Part shown: positions 1 through 8,644 of the stretch, piece by piece
Numbering within the stretch: the stretch's first letter is position 1
How the letters are laid out: every line of letters begins with the position of its first letter
NCBI GenBank assembly: GCA_030683815.1
Contig: JAUXPJ010000017.1
Span: 57,654-121,653, forward strand
Source of the DNA: Flavobacteriaceae bacterium
GTDB lineage: Bacteria > Bacteroidota > Bacteroidia > Flavobacteriales > Flavobacteriaceae
Direction: 5' to 3'
Length of the DNA stretch: 64,000 nucleotides
Translations under genes and position numbers: made by a program
The notes under the pieces: model-generated
Databases searched by the model: none
What the model was told of the DNA's origin: nothing
Seen by the model: only the letters and a program-made list of their open reading frames with translations

Positions 1-36
1 TGCTGAAGATGAATTTGACAGATTTTCTGATTGCAT
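1..36 (-). CDS. Possible 5' end of a gene running off the window edge
   Basis: An ATG on the minus strand lies 6 nt after the prc stop codon and stays open for 12 codons (MQSENLSNSSSA) to the window edge. The tight spacing fits a gene co-transcribed with prc. Too little is visible to name a product, and the short open frame could be chance. Confidence 0.35.
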   Translation of the reverse strand, partial: MQSENLSNSSSA

Positions 37-42
37 TTTTGA

Positions 43-2178
43 TTAATTTTTCACCGAAAGTTGTCTTTTAATTTTAAGTTCAGACAACACTCGTAAGGCT
101 TCTTCAACATATATATCTTTTGATAAATTTTGATGCCAGATTTCTCTTTTCTTTGATAAGATGGAATCAGTAGCGATTAACGGAACTTCATATTTAGGCG
201 AAGCGAAAGTCAAATTGTTTTTATACTTAGAGATGGCTTCAAATTTCCTGCTATTTTCTTTATGATTTTCAACATCTTTTTTAAACAAATCATACTTTAA
301 ACTTACGATAGTTTGATCTTGATTTTTCTTTAACCATTTAGCGCTTTCATCTATTAATTTAAAGCTTTCATTTTGAGAAACTCGATGATTGCTTTTAATA
401 ATCACATCATTTAAATTTTCATAATTATTCCAAGGTTGATATTTAACTTCTTTTATTTTATCCCAACCCAGCGGATTTTTTTGATCGCGTTCACCAAATT
501 CCATATAGGTGTATCGATCTGGTAAGGCAATATCAGCATTAACACCTTTTAATTGTGTAGAACCGCCATTTACACGATAGAATTTTTGAATGGTGATTTT
601 TAAAGCTCCTAAATCATCACTATATCTATAATAATTATTGAGTGGCAATAAATTTTGTACCGTTCCTTTTCCAAAAGTTTGTTTACTTCCAATGATAATA
701 GCGCGTTTGTAGTCTTGCATAGCAGCGGCGAAAATTTCAGATGCTGATGCCGACAATTCGTTTACCAGCACCACCAAAGATCCGTCCCAATATATTTTTT
801 TATCGGTATCATTTTTAATCATGGGTTCTTCGTCTCTGTATTTAACTTGAACAATAGGTCCTTCAGTAATAAATAAACCGGCAATATCGATGGCTGTTTC
901 TAAAGACCCCCCGCCATTATCGCGTAGATCAATAATAAATCCTTCAACTTTTTCTTGTTTTAATCGCTCCACTTCTTTAGCCATATCGGTAGCAGAATTT
1001 CTAGATGATTTTTCTTCAAAATCGATATAAAATTTTGGCAGATTGATTAATCCGTAAGATTTGCCTTCATAATTTACAATAGTTGATTTTACAAAGGTTT
1101 CTTCTATTTCAACAATATCACGAATAATGGAAATGACTTTGATGGTTCCGTCTATTTTTTTGATAGTTAATCTTGCTTCTGTGCCTTTTTTTCCTTTGAT
1201 AAACTCAATGGCATCGTCTAAACGCATACCAACAATATCTAAAGGTTCTTGATTTCCTTGTGCTACTTTTAAGATGATGTCACCAACTTCCAGTTCACCG
1301 GCTCTCCAAGCAGGACCACCTGAAACCACTTCAACAACTCTTGTAAAATCATTTCTTTTTTGTAAAATGGCGCCGATTCCTTCCAATTTTCCCGCCATCG
1401 AAATGTCAAAACGCTTTTTAATTTTAGGAGCTAAATAAGAAGTATGCGGATCAAAACTCTCGGCAATACTGTTGATATAATTAGAAAACCATTCTGTATG
1501 ATCTAATTCATCCATGAAATCAAAAAATTCATTTAAGTTTTTCAAAGTGCTTTCTCTTGCTTCTTTTTCAAGTTCATCAAAGGGCTTTGAAACATACAAA
1601 CTATCTTTTTGCTTTTTCGTAATTTCTTCTTCTAATTTCTCATGTAAACGAACCAAAGTGCTGTGTTTGAGTTGTTTTTTCCATACGTTAATAAGTTCAT
1701 TCTGATTAGTTGCATAGGCTTGTTTTTCAAAATCAACATTGATATTTTCATCAGTATTAAAATCAAAAGGTTGATCTAGTATTTTTTTATAAAATCCTCT
1801 TGCCTCCTTCATTCTGATCATTAATCGATCTTGAACAAGATTAAAAAATGAAATATTTTCAACCTTAATTTGGTCGTCAATTAATGTTTTTTGTTGTGAA
1901 AATTCGTCAATATCTGATTGTATAAAAAAACGTTTTGCAGGATCAACGCTTTCCGTAAAACTATTAAAAACTTGAATGGAAAACGCATCATTGATATCTT
2001 GTGGTTGATAATGCCCATTTGTTAACACATAACGCAGCAATCCAATTAAAATACGGTCTTTTTCAGGGTCATTATTATTTTTTAATTGAAATCCTACTAA
2101 AACACTTACTGCTAAAAATAAGGTTATTAAGATTTTGTAGTATCTTTTCATAAATGGTGTAATTAAATTCTTCGACAT
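43..2178 (-). CDS. prc: Carboxy-terminal (tail-specific) processing protease, S41A family
   Basis: Periplasmic serine protease that trims or degrades proteins from the C-terminus. It has an N-terminal hydrophobic signal or anchor segment (about residues 12-30), a long alpha-helical region, a PDZ domain (about 245-335, with GIGAILQKRN and GGPAWRAGELEVGDII), and the S41 catalytic core. The core shows the nucleophile Ser in ELSASASEIF near residue 478 and the general-base Lys in KQTFGKGTVQ near 503. A C-terminal helical region typical of the Prc/Tsp long form follows. At 711 aa it has the usual length for Bacteroidota homologues. A second ATG at 2151 (MKRYYK) gives a more typical signal peptide start and may be the real one. 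It is transcribed divergently from surE, and its leader carries the repeated 75-bp element at 2329-2403. Confidence 0.95.
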   Translation of the reverse strand: MSKNLITPFMKRYYKILITLFLAVSVLVGFQLKNNNDPEKDRILIGLLRYVLTNGHYQPQDINDAFSIQVFNSFTESVDPAKRFFIQSDIDEFSQQKTLIDDQIKVENISFFNLVQDRLMIRMKEARGFYKKILDQPFDFNTDENINVDFEKQAYATNQNELINVWKKQLKHSTLVRLHEKLEEEITKKQKDSLYVSKPFDELEKEARESTLKNLNEFFDFMDELDHTEWFSNYINSIAESFDPHTSYLAPKIKKRFDISMAGKLEGIGAILQKRNDFTRVVEVVSGGPAWRAGELEVGDIILKVAQGNQEPLDIVGMRLDDAIEFIKGKKGTEARLTIKKIDGTIKVISIIRDIVEIEETFVKSTIVNYEGKSYGLINLPKFYIDFEEKSSRNSATDMAKEVERLKQEKVEGFIIDLRDNGGGSLETAIDIAGLFITEGPIVQVKYRDEEPMIKNDTDKKIYWDGSLVVLVNELSASASEIFAAAMQDYKRAIIIGSKQTFGKGTVQNLLPLNNYYRYSDDLGALKITIQKFYRVNGGSTQLKGVNADIALPDRYTYMEFGERDQKNPLGWDKIKEVKYQPWNNYENLNDVIIKSNHRVSQNESFKLIDESAKWLKKNQDQTIVSLKYDLFKKDVENHKENSRKFEAISKYKNNLTFASPKYEVPLIATDSILSKKREIWHQNLSKDIYVEEALRVLSELKIKRQLSVKN

Positions 2179-2328
2179 TTAGATTTAACAGCTAAAACAA
2201 TGCCATTTCTGAGATTGGGTATAAATCTGCCATTTGATACACAATGTTAAACATTAATTTGCGGACTTCCTACTTACAAAATGTTAAAAGTTATCTTAAT
2301 TTTTTATATGCAGATATTTATTTTTTTT

Positions 2329-2403
2329 CATTTGTCATATGGAATCCGCCAGTTTAATTAAAATTCTTCATCAATTTTTGTGTTTTCCAAACATGGCTAT
2401 TTC
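2329..2403 (-). repeat. Leader element, copy D (core GAAATAGCCATGTTTG)
   Basis: Read on the minus strand, i.e. toward prc, this stretch opens with GAAATAGCCATGTTTG and ends with ATTCCATATGACAAATG. The same 16-mer occurs exactly at 34400-34415 and 39163-39178, each time upstream of and codirectional with a gene. Copies C and D also share a middle block containing ATTGAT and AAACTGGCG. It may be a small mobile repeat or a structured RNA leader; I cannot assign it to a named family. Confidence 0.7.
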
Positions 2404-2415
2404 GCCCAAATGAAG

Positions 2416-2423
2416 TAGATTTG
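2416..2423 (+). promoter_or_regulatory. Flavobacterial -7 box for surE
   Basis: TAGATTTG fits the Bacteroidota -7 consensus TAnnTTTG and ends 18 nt before the surE ATG. No convincing -33 TTG is seen. Confidence 0.5.
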
Positions 2424-2441
2424 TGATATAAATAAATAAAA

Positions 2442-3206
2442 ATGACCAAAAGACCCTTAATTTTAGTAACCAATGATGATGGAATTACCGCGCCTGGAGT
2501 TCGTGCCTTAATTTCAGTAATGAATGAATTAGGTGATGTAGTGGTGGTGGCACCTGATAGTCCGCAAAGCGGAATGGGACATGCCATTACGATAAACTCT
2601 ACACTTTTTTGTGATAAAATAAAAATTGATGATGGTCCGCAAATCGAATATCAATCGTCTGGAACACCGGCCGATTGTGTCAAATTAGCCGTAAGCGAAA
2701 TTTTAAAACGCAAACCGGATTTATGTGTTTCGGGTATCAATCATGGTTCTAACGCCTCTATCAACGTAATTTATTCGGGTACTATGAGTGCAGCAATTGA
2801 AGGCGGAATTGAAGGAATTCCATCTATCGGTTTTTCATTGTTAGATTATTCTTGGAGCGCCAATTTTGAGCCTTTAAAACCGTTCATTAAAAAAATCACT
2901 GAAAATGTTTTGCAAAATAGTTTGCCCGATGGCGTAATACTCAATGTAAATTTCCCAAAAACGGATGAATTTGAAGGGATGAAAATTTGCCGTCAGGCAC
3001 GTGCCAATTGGGTTGAAGAAATGGACAAACGGGTCAATCCGCATGGGAAAGAATATTATTGGCTTACCGGTAAATTTGTCGATTTAGACGGAGGTGAAGA
3101 TACCGATATATGGGCGTTATCCAACAATTATATTTCTGTAGTTCCGGTTCAGTTTGATATGACCGCACATCATTTTATTCAAAAATTAAACAGTTGGAAA
3201 ATGTGA
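2442..3206 (+). CDS. surE: 5'/3'-nucleotidase SurE
   Basis: Metal-dependent nucleoside monophosphatase of the cytoplasm. The N-terminus LVTNDDGITAPGVRAL carries the paired metal-binding Asp residues. The further conserved blocks PDSPQSGMGHAIT and SGINHGSNAS supply the remaining Ser and Asn ligands. At 254 aa it has the usual length. The ATG follows a TAnnTTTG box by a short leader. The 3' end overlaps the next ORF by 13 nt, so the two are probably translated from one message, and lpxB follows on the same strand. Confidence 0.96.
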   Translation: MTKRPLILVTNDDGITAPGVRALISVMNELGDVVVVAPDSPQSGMGHAITINSTLFCDKIKIDDGPQIEYQSSGTPADCVKLAVSEILKRKPDLCVSGINHGSNASINVIYSGTMSAAIEGGIEGIPSIGFSLLDYSWSANFEPLKPFIKKITENVLQNSLPDGVILNVNFPKTDEFEGMKICRQARANWVEEMDKRVNPHGKEYYWLTGKFVDLDGGEDTDIWALSNNYISVVPVQFDMTAHHFIQKLNSWKM

Positions 3207-3484
3207 TTAAAATAGAAGTTTTTAAAGGATTTTTAGTAGCAATCACAGCTACTGTTTTTTCATTTTACATTTATATAGAGCATTTTTCTGTCTACTCTTT
3301 AGAAGAAACAATTCAAATTGTTAAAACCGGACAATTGTTTGGGAAACTCTTAACTTTATCGGCTTTGCCCAATGTGATCGTGTTTTTTATTTTCATCAAA
3401 AAAAATCAAGATTACAGAGCCAGAGGCGTTTTATTGGCATTATTTACTATTGCTTTATTGATTGGATTTTTACAGTTGATTTAA
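3194..3484 (+). CDS. Small integral membrane protein of unknown function
   Basis: A 96-aa protein with three hydrophobic segments (about residues 8-27, 50-68 and 76-95) separated by a short amphipathic stretch. It matches no enzyme family that I can name. It overlaps the 3' end of surE and precedes lpxB. I believe a similar small ORF sits between these genes in other flavobacteria, but this is from memory. A role at the membrane is likely from composition only. Confidence 0.75.
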   Translation: MENVIKIEVFKGFLVAITATVFSFYIYIEHFSVYSLEETIQIVKTGQLFGKLLTLSALPNVIVFFIFIKKNQDYRARGVLLALFTIALLIGFLQLI

Positions 3485-3494
3485 GCGTTTATGT

Positions 3495-3609
3495 ATTCAA
3501 TCATTCAATTTTTTAATCTTTCAATCTTTTAATAGTTAATAATGAAACGTCCATGATTAAACGTTAAATACACAAGGGGATGATTATTTGGGCGTTCCAT
3601 CTGACCATT
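3495..3609 (+). repeat. Intergenic low-complexity repeat and degenerate leader element (copy A)
   Basis: Bases 3495-3533 are built of repeats of the type ATTCAATTTTTTAATC / TTTCAATC, which also occur near 53180, 53630 and 59880. Bases 3544-3609 begin GAAACGTCCATG and end TTCCATCTGACCATT, resembling the ends of the element at 39163-39240 (GAAATAGCCATG ... TTCCATATGACCATT). It lies directly upstream of lpxB in the same orientation. Confidence 0.45.
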
Positions 3610-3631
3610 AAAAATAAATAAATATAAACAG

Positions 3632-4750
3632 ATGAAATATTATATTATTGTAGGAGAAGCATCGGGTGATTTACATGGCTCTAATTTGATGAAATCATTG
3701 AAAGAGCGTGATTCTAATGCAGAATTTCGTTTTTGGGGAGGTGATTTAATGCAAGCTCAAGGCGGAACTTTAGTGAAGCATTACCGCGATTTAGCTTTTA
3801 TGGGTTTTGCAGAAGTGATTTTGAACTTGGGAACGATACTCAAAAATATTGCAGTTTGTAAAAAAGATGTTTTAGCGTACAATCCGGATGTGTTAATCTT
3901 GGTAGATTATCCAGGATTTAATATGCGGATTGCTGAATTTGCCAAGAAAAATAAGATAGCAGTACACTATTATATATCTCCTCAAATTTGGGCTTGGAAA
4001 GAAAATCGCATCAAAAAAATTAAGCGCGATGTGGATCAAATGTATGTGATTTTACCTTTTGAAAAACCATTTTACGAGGAAAAACATCAATTCCCCGTAC
4101 ATTTTGTCGGACATCCCTTATTGGATGCTATTGCTGATAATTTAAAACCAAATGAGATAGAATTTAGAAAAATTCATCAGTTGGGTGAAAAACCGATTAT
4201 TGCCTTGTTACCCGGAAGCAGAAAGCAGGAAATTAAAAAAATGCTTTCAATTATGTTAAAAATGATTGACGATTTTTCAGCCTATCAGTTTGTAATAGCA
4301 GGTGCTCCGAGTCAGGAATTTGATTTTTATCAACCCTTTTTAAAGAATTATAAGGTAAAATTCATCAGCAATAAAACCTATGATTTATTGGCCAATTCTT
4401 ACGCTGCTATTGTAACATCCGGAACGGCAACTTTAGAAACGGCTTTATTTAAAGTGCCGCAAATTGTTTGTTATAAAGCCAATTCAATTTCCTATATGAT
4501 TGCTAAAAATTTAGTGAATCTAAAATTCATTTCGCTTGTTAATTTAATCATGGATAAGGAAGTGGTGGTTGAATTAATTCAAGATGATTTTAATAAAAAG
4601 CGATTGAAAGCAGAGCTTCAAAAAATATTGGATAAAAAACATCGACAAGAAATATTTATGAATTATTTTGAGTTGGAGAAAATGTTGGGAGGAAAAGGCG
4701 CGTCGGATAGAATTGCAAAATTGATTACCAAAAAAGAATCACAGGTTTAA
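3632..4750 (+). CDS. lpxB: Lipid-A-disaccharide synthase
   Basis: Glycosyltransferase (GT19) that joins UDP-2,3-diacylglucosamine and lipid X to form the tetraacyl disaccharide of lipid A at the inner face of the cytoplasmic membrane. The N-terminus has the LpxB hallmark GEASGDLHGS. The blocks ISPQIWAWKENR, FVGHPLLD, LLPGSRKQEIKK and TSGTATLETALF are the donor and acceptor binding regions of the family. At 372 aa it is of normal length. It lies downstream of surE and the small membrane ORF; Gram-negative outer-membrane biogenesis is implied. Confidence 0.96.
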   Translation: MKYYIIVGEASGDLHGSNLMKSLKERDSNAEFRFWGGDLMQAQGGTLVKHYRDLAFMGFAEVILNLGTILKNIAVCKKDVLAYNPDVLILVDYPGFNMRIAEFAKKNKIAVHYYISPQIWAWKENRIKKIKRDVDQMYVILPFEKPFYEEKHQFPVHFVGHPLLDAIADNLKPNEIEFRKIHQLGEKPIIALLPGSRKQEIKKMLSIMLKMIDDFSAYQFVIAGAPSQEFDFYQPFLKNYKVKFISNKTYDLLANSYAAIVTSGTATLETALFKVPQIVCYKANSISYMIAKNLVNLKFISLVNLIMDKEVVVELIQDDFNKKRLKAELQKILDKKHRQEIFMNYFELEKMLGGKGASDRIAKLITKKESQV

Positions 4751-4765
4751 AAACCAAAGAGAGTT

Positions 4766-4781
4766 AGGGTAATTATACCCT
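4766..4781 (+). terminator. Possible palindrome after lpxB
   Basis: A perfect 6-bp inverted repeat (AGGGTA ATTA TACCCT) begins 16 nt after the lpxB stop. There is no T tract, so intrinsic termination is uncertain. Confidence 0.3.
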
Positions 4782-4846
4782 CCGCTTAACGGGATTGTTC
4801 AACTTCCCAATTTCTATATATTTCGTTATGAAAATTGGAGTTTCAC

Positions 4847-4887
4847 GAATAAATCCTGCCTGATTTATTATAAATCAAACAGGATTT
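4847..4887 (-). terminator. Hairpin terminator of the pyrimidine operon, repeated at 14577
   Basis: Outer arms AATCCTG / CAGGATT and inner arms TGATTTA / TAAATCA form a long hairpin about 40 nt beyond the preA stop. The sequence GAATAAATCCTGC ... AAACAGGATTT recurs at 14577-14616 in the same orientation. Confidence 0.65.
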
Positions 4888-4928
4888 GTCATATGAATCA
4901 ACAGAACTATTTTTTAGCTGATTCTAAG

Positions 4929-6197
4929 TTAATGATCATTCAAGGGCAACCCTCTTTCTTGATATTCTATCCAGTTTAAGTATTCTGATCCTTTACGTTT
5001 TTCCAACATTGAAATACAACCATCTACGGGACATACCAATTTACACAGGTTACATCCTACACAGTCTTCTTCTTTAATAGTATACGTATTGTAAGGATTT
5101 CCATATTTTAAATTAATTGCTTGGTGAGAAGTGTCTTCACAAGTTATATAACAAAGTCCACATTTTATACATTTATCTTGGTTGATATCAGCAACAATAT
5201 GGTAATTTAAATCTAGGTGTTCCCATTTAGATAGCGTCGGAACTGATTTTCCAATGAAATCACCGATGGTTTTGAATCCTTTTTCATCCATCCAGTTGTT
5301 TAGTCCATCTTTCATATCATCCACAATTCGGAAACCATGTTTCATTACTGCGGTACAAACTTGTACATTGGAAGCGCCGAGTAACATGAATTCTACAGCA
5401 TCTTTCCAGGTACTTACACCACCTATTCCAGAAATAGGCACTTTGTTTGTAACGTTATTCAAGCTTAAGGTAGCGAGCATTTTTAAAGCGATTGGTTTAA
5501 CTGCAGGACCGCAATATCCGCCGTATGTTGAACTTCCGCCAACATTAGGATTGGGTACAAAATTATCAAGATCGATTCCTGTAATAGATTGGATCGTATT
5601 GATAAGCGACAGCCCGTTGGTACCAGCTTCTACACAAGCCTTTCCAGTAGGAACAACGGAGTGAACATTAGGTGTTAGTTTAGTAATTACCGGAATTGTC
5701 GCTCTTTCCATGACCCATTCAACAACCATTTTTGCAATTTCAGGATCTTGTCCAACTGATGATCCCATACCTCTTTCACTCATTCCATGAGGACAACCGA
5801 AGTTGAGTTCAATTCCGTGAGCACCTGTATCTTCAGTCCGCTTGATTAATTCATGCCATGATTCTTTAGTGTTATCGGCCATCAATGAAACAATCATAGC
5901 TCTATCGGGAAATTCACGGACTACTTCTTTAATTTCACGCAAATTTATTTCAAGAGGACGATCACTTATAAGTTCAATATTATTGAAACCCATAAGTTTA
6001 GAACCATTAAAATTAACTGCCGAATAACGTGAAGAAACGTTTTTAACTTGTGAGCCTAAGGTTTTCCAAACAACACCGCCCCAACCGGCTTCAAAGGCAC
6101 GCATTACATTATATTTCTTATCCGTTGGCGGAGCGCTTGCAAGCCAAAAAGGATTGGGGGATTTTATACCGAGAAAATCTGAAGATAGATCTGCCAT
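4929..6197 (-). CDS. preA: NAD-dependent dihydropyrimidine dehydrogenase, catalytic subunit PreA
   Basis: Reduces uracil or thymine to the 5,6-dihydro form with electrons passed from PreT; first step of reductive pyrimidine catabolism. Residues 1-320 form the FMN-binding TIM barrel related to dihydroorotate dehydrogenase (NFGCPHGMSERGMG, KLTPNVHSV, PISGIGGVSTW). The C-terminus carries two [4Fe-4S] ferredoxin motifs (CIKCGLCYITC and CVGCNLCKLVCPVDGC). The position of the active-site Cys of mammalian DPD (GMGLACGQ) reads GMGSSVGQ here, with Val148. It is the last gene of the operon, 72 nt after preT, and is followed by a hairpin terminator. At 422 aa it is close to the E. coli PreA length. Confidence 0.94.
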   Translation of the reverse strand: MADLSSDFLGIKSPNPFWLASAPPTDKKYNVMRAFEAGWGGVVWKTLGSQVKNVSSRYSAVNFNGSKLMGFNNIELISDRPLEINLREIKEVVREFPDRAMIVSLMADNTKESWHELIKRTEDTGAHGIELNFGCPHGMSERGMGSSVGQDPEIAKMVVEWVMERATIPVITKLTPNVHSVVPTGKACVEAGTNGLSLINTIQSITGIDLDNFVPNPNVGGSSTYGGYCGPAVKPIALKMLATLSLNNVTNKVPISGIGGVSTWKDAVEFMLLGASNVQVCTAVMKHGFRIVDDMKDGLNNWMDEKGFKTIGDFIGKSVPTLSKWEHLDLNYHIVADINQDKCIKCGLCYITCEDTSHQAINLKYGNPYNTYTIKEEDCVGCNLCKLVCPVDGCISMLEKRKGSEYLNWIEYQERGLPLNDH

Positions 6198-6269
6198 AAT
6201 TTTTCTATTTTATACGTTTTGATTTGAATGATTTAAATTGCCTGATTTAGGATTGAAATTTGGATTCAT

Positions 6270-7613
6270 TCATTTTGCTCCCAAATAATTTAATATTGAA
6301 ACAGCTCCATCTTTTCCTGCTTGTACAGCATCTACAACTTCTTTCCCGCCATTTACACAATCGCCGCCAGCAAATACAGCCGTAATATTTGATGAAGATG
6401 ACTCATCTATTACAATCTTTCCATCAGAATTACGGATCCCTATATTTTTCAAAAGTGCTGTATATGGAATTTGTCCTGTAGCTTTTATAACCATATCAAC
6501 ATCCAGAATAATAGTATCGTTTGTATCTATTGGAGTCCTTCTGCCTGATGCATCAGGTTTTCCAAGTTCCATTTTGCTGCAAACTAAACTTTTAACTTTT
6601 CCATTTTCGCCGATTACTTCTTTTGGAGCCGCTAACCATAAGATGCTACAACCATCTAGTTTAGCAATTTCAAGTTCAACATCGGTACATGGCTTTTCAA
6701 GTTCAGTTCGGCGGTAAACCAGCGTTACTTCTTTAGCACCTAACCTTTTAGCTTGAGTAGCTGCATCTATTGCGGTCATACCCATACCAATTACCGCAAC
6801 TTTGTCACCAACTGCTGTTTTGTTGAAGTCGTTGTTTCGGAGGTTATAAATAAAACGAATGGCATCATATACTCCCTCCAAGTTTTCACCTGGAATATCA
6901 AGTTTTCGGGCTAAACCAACGCCAATACCTAAAAATACGGCATCAAAATTTTGTTGAAGCGAAGTAAGAGATACATTCTTACCTAATTCTTGATTGTATT
7001 TTATCTCAATACCACCAATAGAAGTGATATAATCCACTTCTTCTTTACAAAATTCAGGTGTAACTTTGTAAGCAGCAATACCATAGGTCATTAATCCACC
7101 TGCTTTACTCTCTTTTTCAAATATGGTAACGTCAACGCCTTCCTGTGATAACTGATGAGCGCAAGAAAGTCCTGCCGGACCTGCGCCAACCACCGCAACT
7201 TTTTTTCCAATCGATGGTTTTCTATCAAAAAGCTTCCATTGTTGATTCATGGCTATATCTGTTGCATACCGTTGAAGTCGTGCTATTTGAATGGGTGTTT
7301 CATGCGTTTTATTAAAAACACATGATCCTTCACAAAGTTTTTCAACAGGACATACTCGAGCGCAACTGCCTCCCATAATATTTGATGAAAGTATAGTTAC
7401 GGCTGAACCTTTAATATTATCCGTTGTTATTTGTTTTATGAATTTTGGCACGTCTATACTTGTTGGACAAACTTTAGTACAGGGTGCATCAAAACAAAAA
7501 ATACAACGATTAGCTTCAAACAAAGCAGTATTTTTTGTTTCAAAAGGTGGATGTATATCAGAAAAATTTGTTTTATACTGTTCTTCTGTCAATCGATTAT
7601 TCTTAATAGCCAT
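6270..7613 (-). CDS. preT: Dihydropyrimidine dehydrogenase, NAD(P)-oxidising subunit PreT
   Basis: Flavin- and Fe-S-containing electron-input subunit that oxidises NADH or NADPH and feeds PreA. The N-terminal 120 residues contain the GltD-like cysteine clusters (CIFCFDAPCTKVCP and GGSCARVCPVEKLCEGSC). An FAD Rossmann motif (VAVVGAGPAGLSCA, near residue 140) and a second dinucleotide motif (VAVIGMGMTAIDAATQAK, near 275) follow. The C-terminal VFAGGDCVNGGKEVVDAV is the FAD-contacting GD block of this family. At 447 aa the length is standard. Adjacency to preA makes PreT much more likely than glutamate synthase small subunit, the main alternative. Confidence 0.93.
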   Translation of the reverse strand: MAIKNNRLTEEQYKTNFSDIHPPFETKNTALFEANRCIFCFDAPCTKVCPTSIDVPKFIKQITTDNIKGSAVTILSSNIMGGSCARVCPVEKLCEGSCVFNKTHETPIQIARLQRYATDIAMNQQWKLFDRKPSIGKKVAVVGAGPAGLSCAHQLSQEGVDVTIFEKESKAGGLMTYGIAAYKVTPEFCKEEVDYITSIGGIEIKYNQELGKNVSLTSLQQNFDAVFLGIGVGLARKLDIPGENLEGVYDAIRFIYNLRNNDFNKTAVGDKVAVIGMGMTAIDAATQAKRLGAKEVTLVYRRTELEKPCTDVELEIAKLDGCSILWLAAPKEVIGENGKVKSLVCSKMELGKPDASGRRTPIDTNDTIILDVDMVIKATGQIPYTALLKNIGIRNSDGKIVIDESSSSNITAVFAGGDCVNGGKEVVDAVQAGKDGAVSILNYLGAK

Positions 7614-7693
7614 ATATTCTATTATAAGTTATTTACAATAAGTAGCGCTGAAATTTAATAAAACGAAGTGCTGCTTTTTGTGATTTTAAATGA

Positions 7694-8560
7694 TTAAAGT
7701 TCAGTTAAGACGCCATATGTTTCCGGTCTTCTGTCTCTGTAAAACTGCCAAACACTTCTAACTTCCTCTATCATATCTAAGTCAAAATCTGCAATAAGTA
7801 ATTCATCATCATATTCAGAGGCTTGAGCGAAGATTTGCCCTCTTGGATCTACGAAATAAGATGTTCCGTAAAATCTTCCCAAGTTCCATGGTTTTTCCTC
7901 ACCAACGCGATTAATACATCCCATAAAGTAACCATTCGCAGCAGCATGAGCTGGTTGTTCTAGTTTCCATAAGTATTGAGAAAGACCTGCAACGGTTGCT
8001 GATGGATTGTAAACAATTTCTGCACCATTTAAACCAAGGCATCTTGCGCCATCGGGGAAATGACGGTCATAACAAATATAAACACCCACTTTTGCGTATT
8101 TGGTTTGGAATACCGGATAGCCCATATTTCCTGGCCTAAAGAAGAATTTTTCCCAAAACCCAGAAGTGTGTGGAATATGATTTTTTCGATATTTTCCTAA
8201 ATAAGTTCCATCGGCATCAATTACAGCAGCGGTATTATATAAAACTCCGGCTTGTTCTTTTTCATAAACCGGTACAATAATGACCATATCGTATTTTTTA
8301 GCATATACAGCTATACGATCGGTTGTTGGGCCTGGTACTGTTTCAGCTGATTCATACCATTTTCTATCTTGTCCCGGACAAAAATAAGGTGTATTAAATA
8401 TTTCTTGCAGACAAAGGATTTGAACCCCTTTTTTTCCTGCTTCCTCAATATATGCAATATGTTTTTGAAACATTGCTTCTTTAATTTCTTCAATGCTTCC
8501 TTCTCCTTCAGTCATTGGAAGACTCATTTGAATTAATCCGGATTTTACAATTCTTGGCAT
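7694..8560 (-). CDS. Beta-ureidopropionase (N-carbamoyl-beta-alanine amidohydrolase), nitrilase superfamily
   Basis: Hydrolyses N-carbamoyl-beta-alanine to beta-alanine, CO2 and ammonia, the third step of the pathway. The nitrilase-fold catalytic triad is visible: Glu in LQEIFNTPYFCPGQ (about residue 53), Lys in KYRKNHIPH (about 127), and Cys in VYICYDRHFPDGARCLG (about 161). The last block and YNPSATVAGLSQYLWKLEQP resemble eukaryote-type beta-ureidopropionase. At 288 aa it is a single-domain member. It sits between hydA and preT in the same operon, which supports this substrate over N-carbamylputrescine, the nearest alternative in the superfamily. Confidence 0.9.
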   Translation of the reverse strand: MPRIVKSGLIQMSLPMTEGEGSIEEIKEAMFQKHIAYIEEAGKKGVQILCLQEIFNTPYFCPGQDRKWYESAETVPGPTTDRIAVYAKKYDMVIIVPVYEKEQAGVLYNTAAVIDADGTYLGKYRKNHIPHTSGFWEKFFFRPGNMGYPVFQTKYAKVGVYICYDRHFPDGARCLGLNGAEIVYNPSATVAGLSQYLWKLEQPAHAAANGYFMGCINRVGEEKPWNLGRFYGTSYFVDPRGQIFAQASEYDDELLIADFDLDMIEEVRSVWQFYRDRRPETYGVLTEL

Positions 8561-8644
8561 AGTGATTTAATATTTATGTTTTTAAGAAAACTATTAGTTA
8601 ATATTTTATTTTTTTTAACTTGTTTTAATTGATTATGACATGCG

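Noticed and set aside
2354..2587. Minus-strand ORF overlapping the surE start
   Set aside because: It covers the 5' part of surE and the leader element; the protein is antisense-type sequence.
5254..5664. Plus-strand ORF of 136 aa opposite preA
   Set aside because: It is a reverse-strand shadow of the conserved FMN domain.
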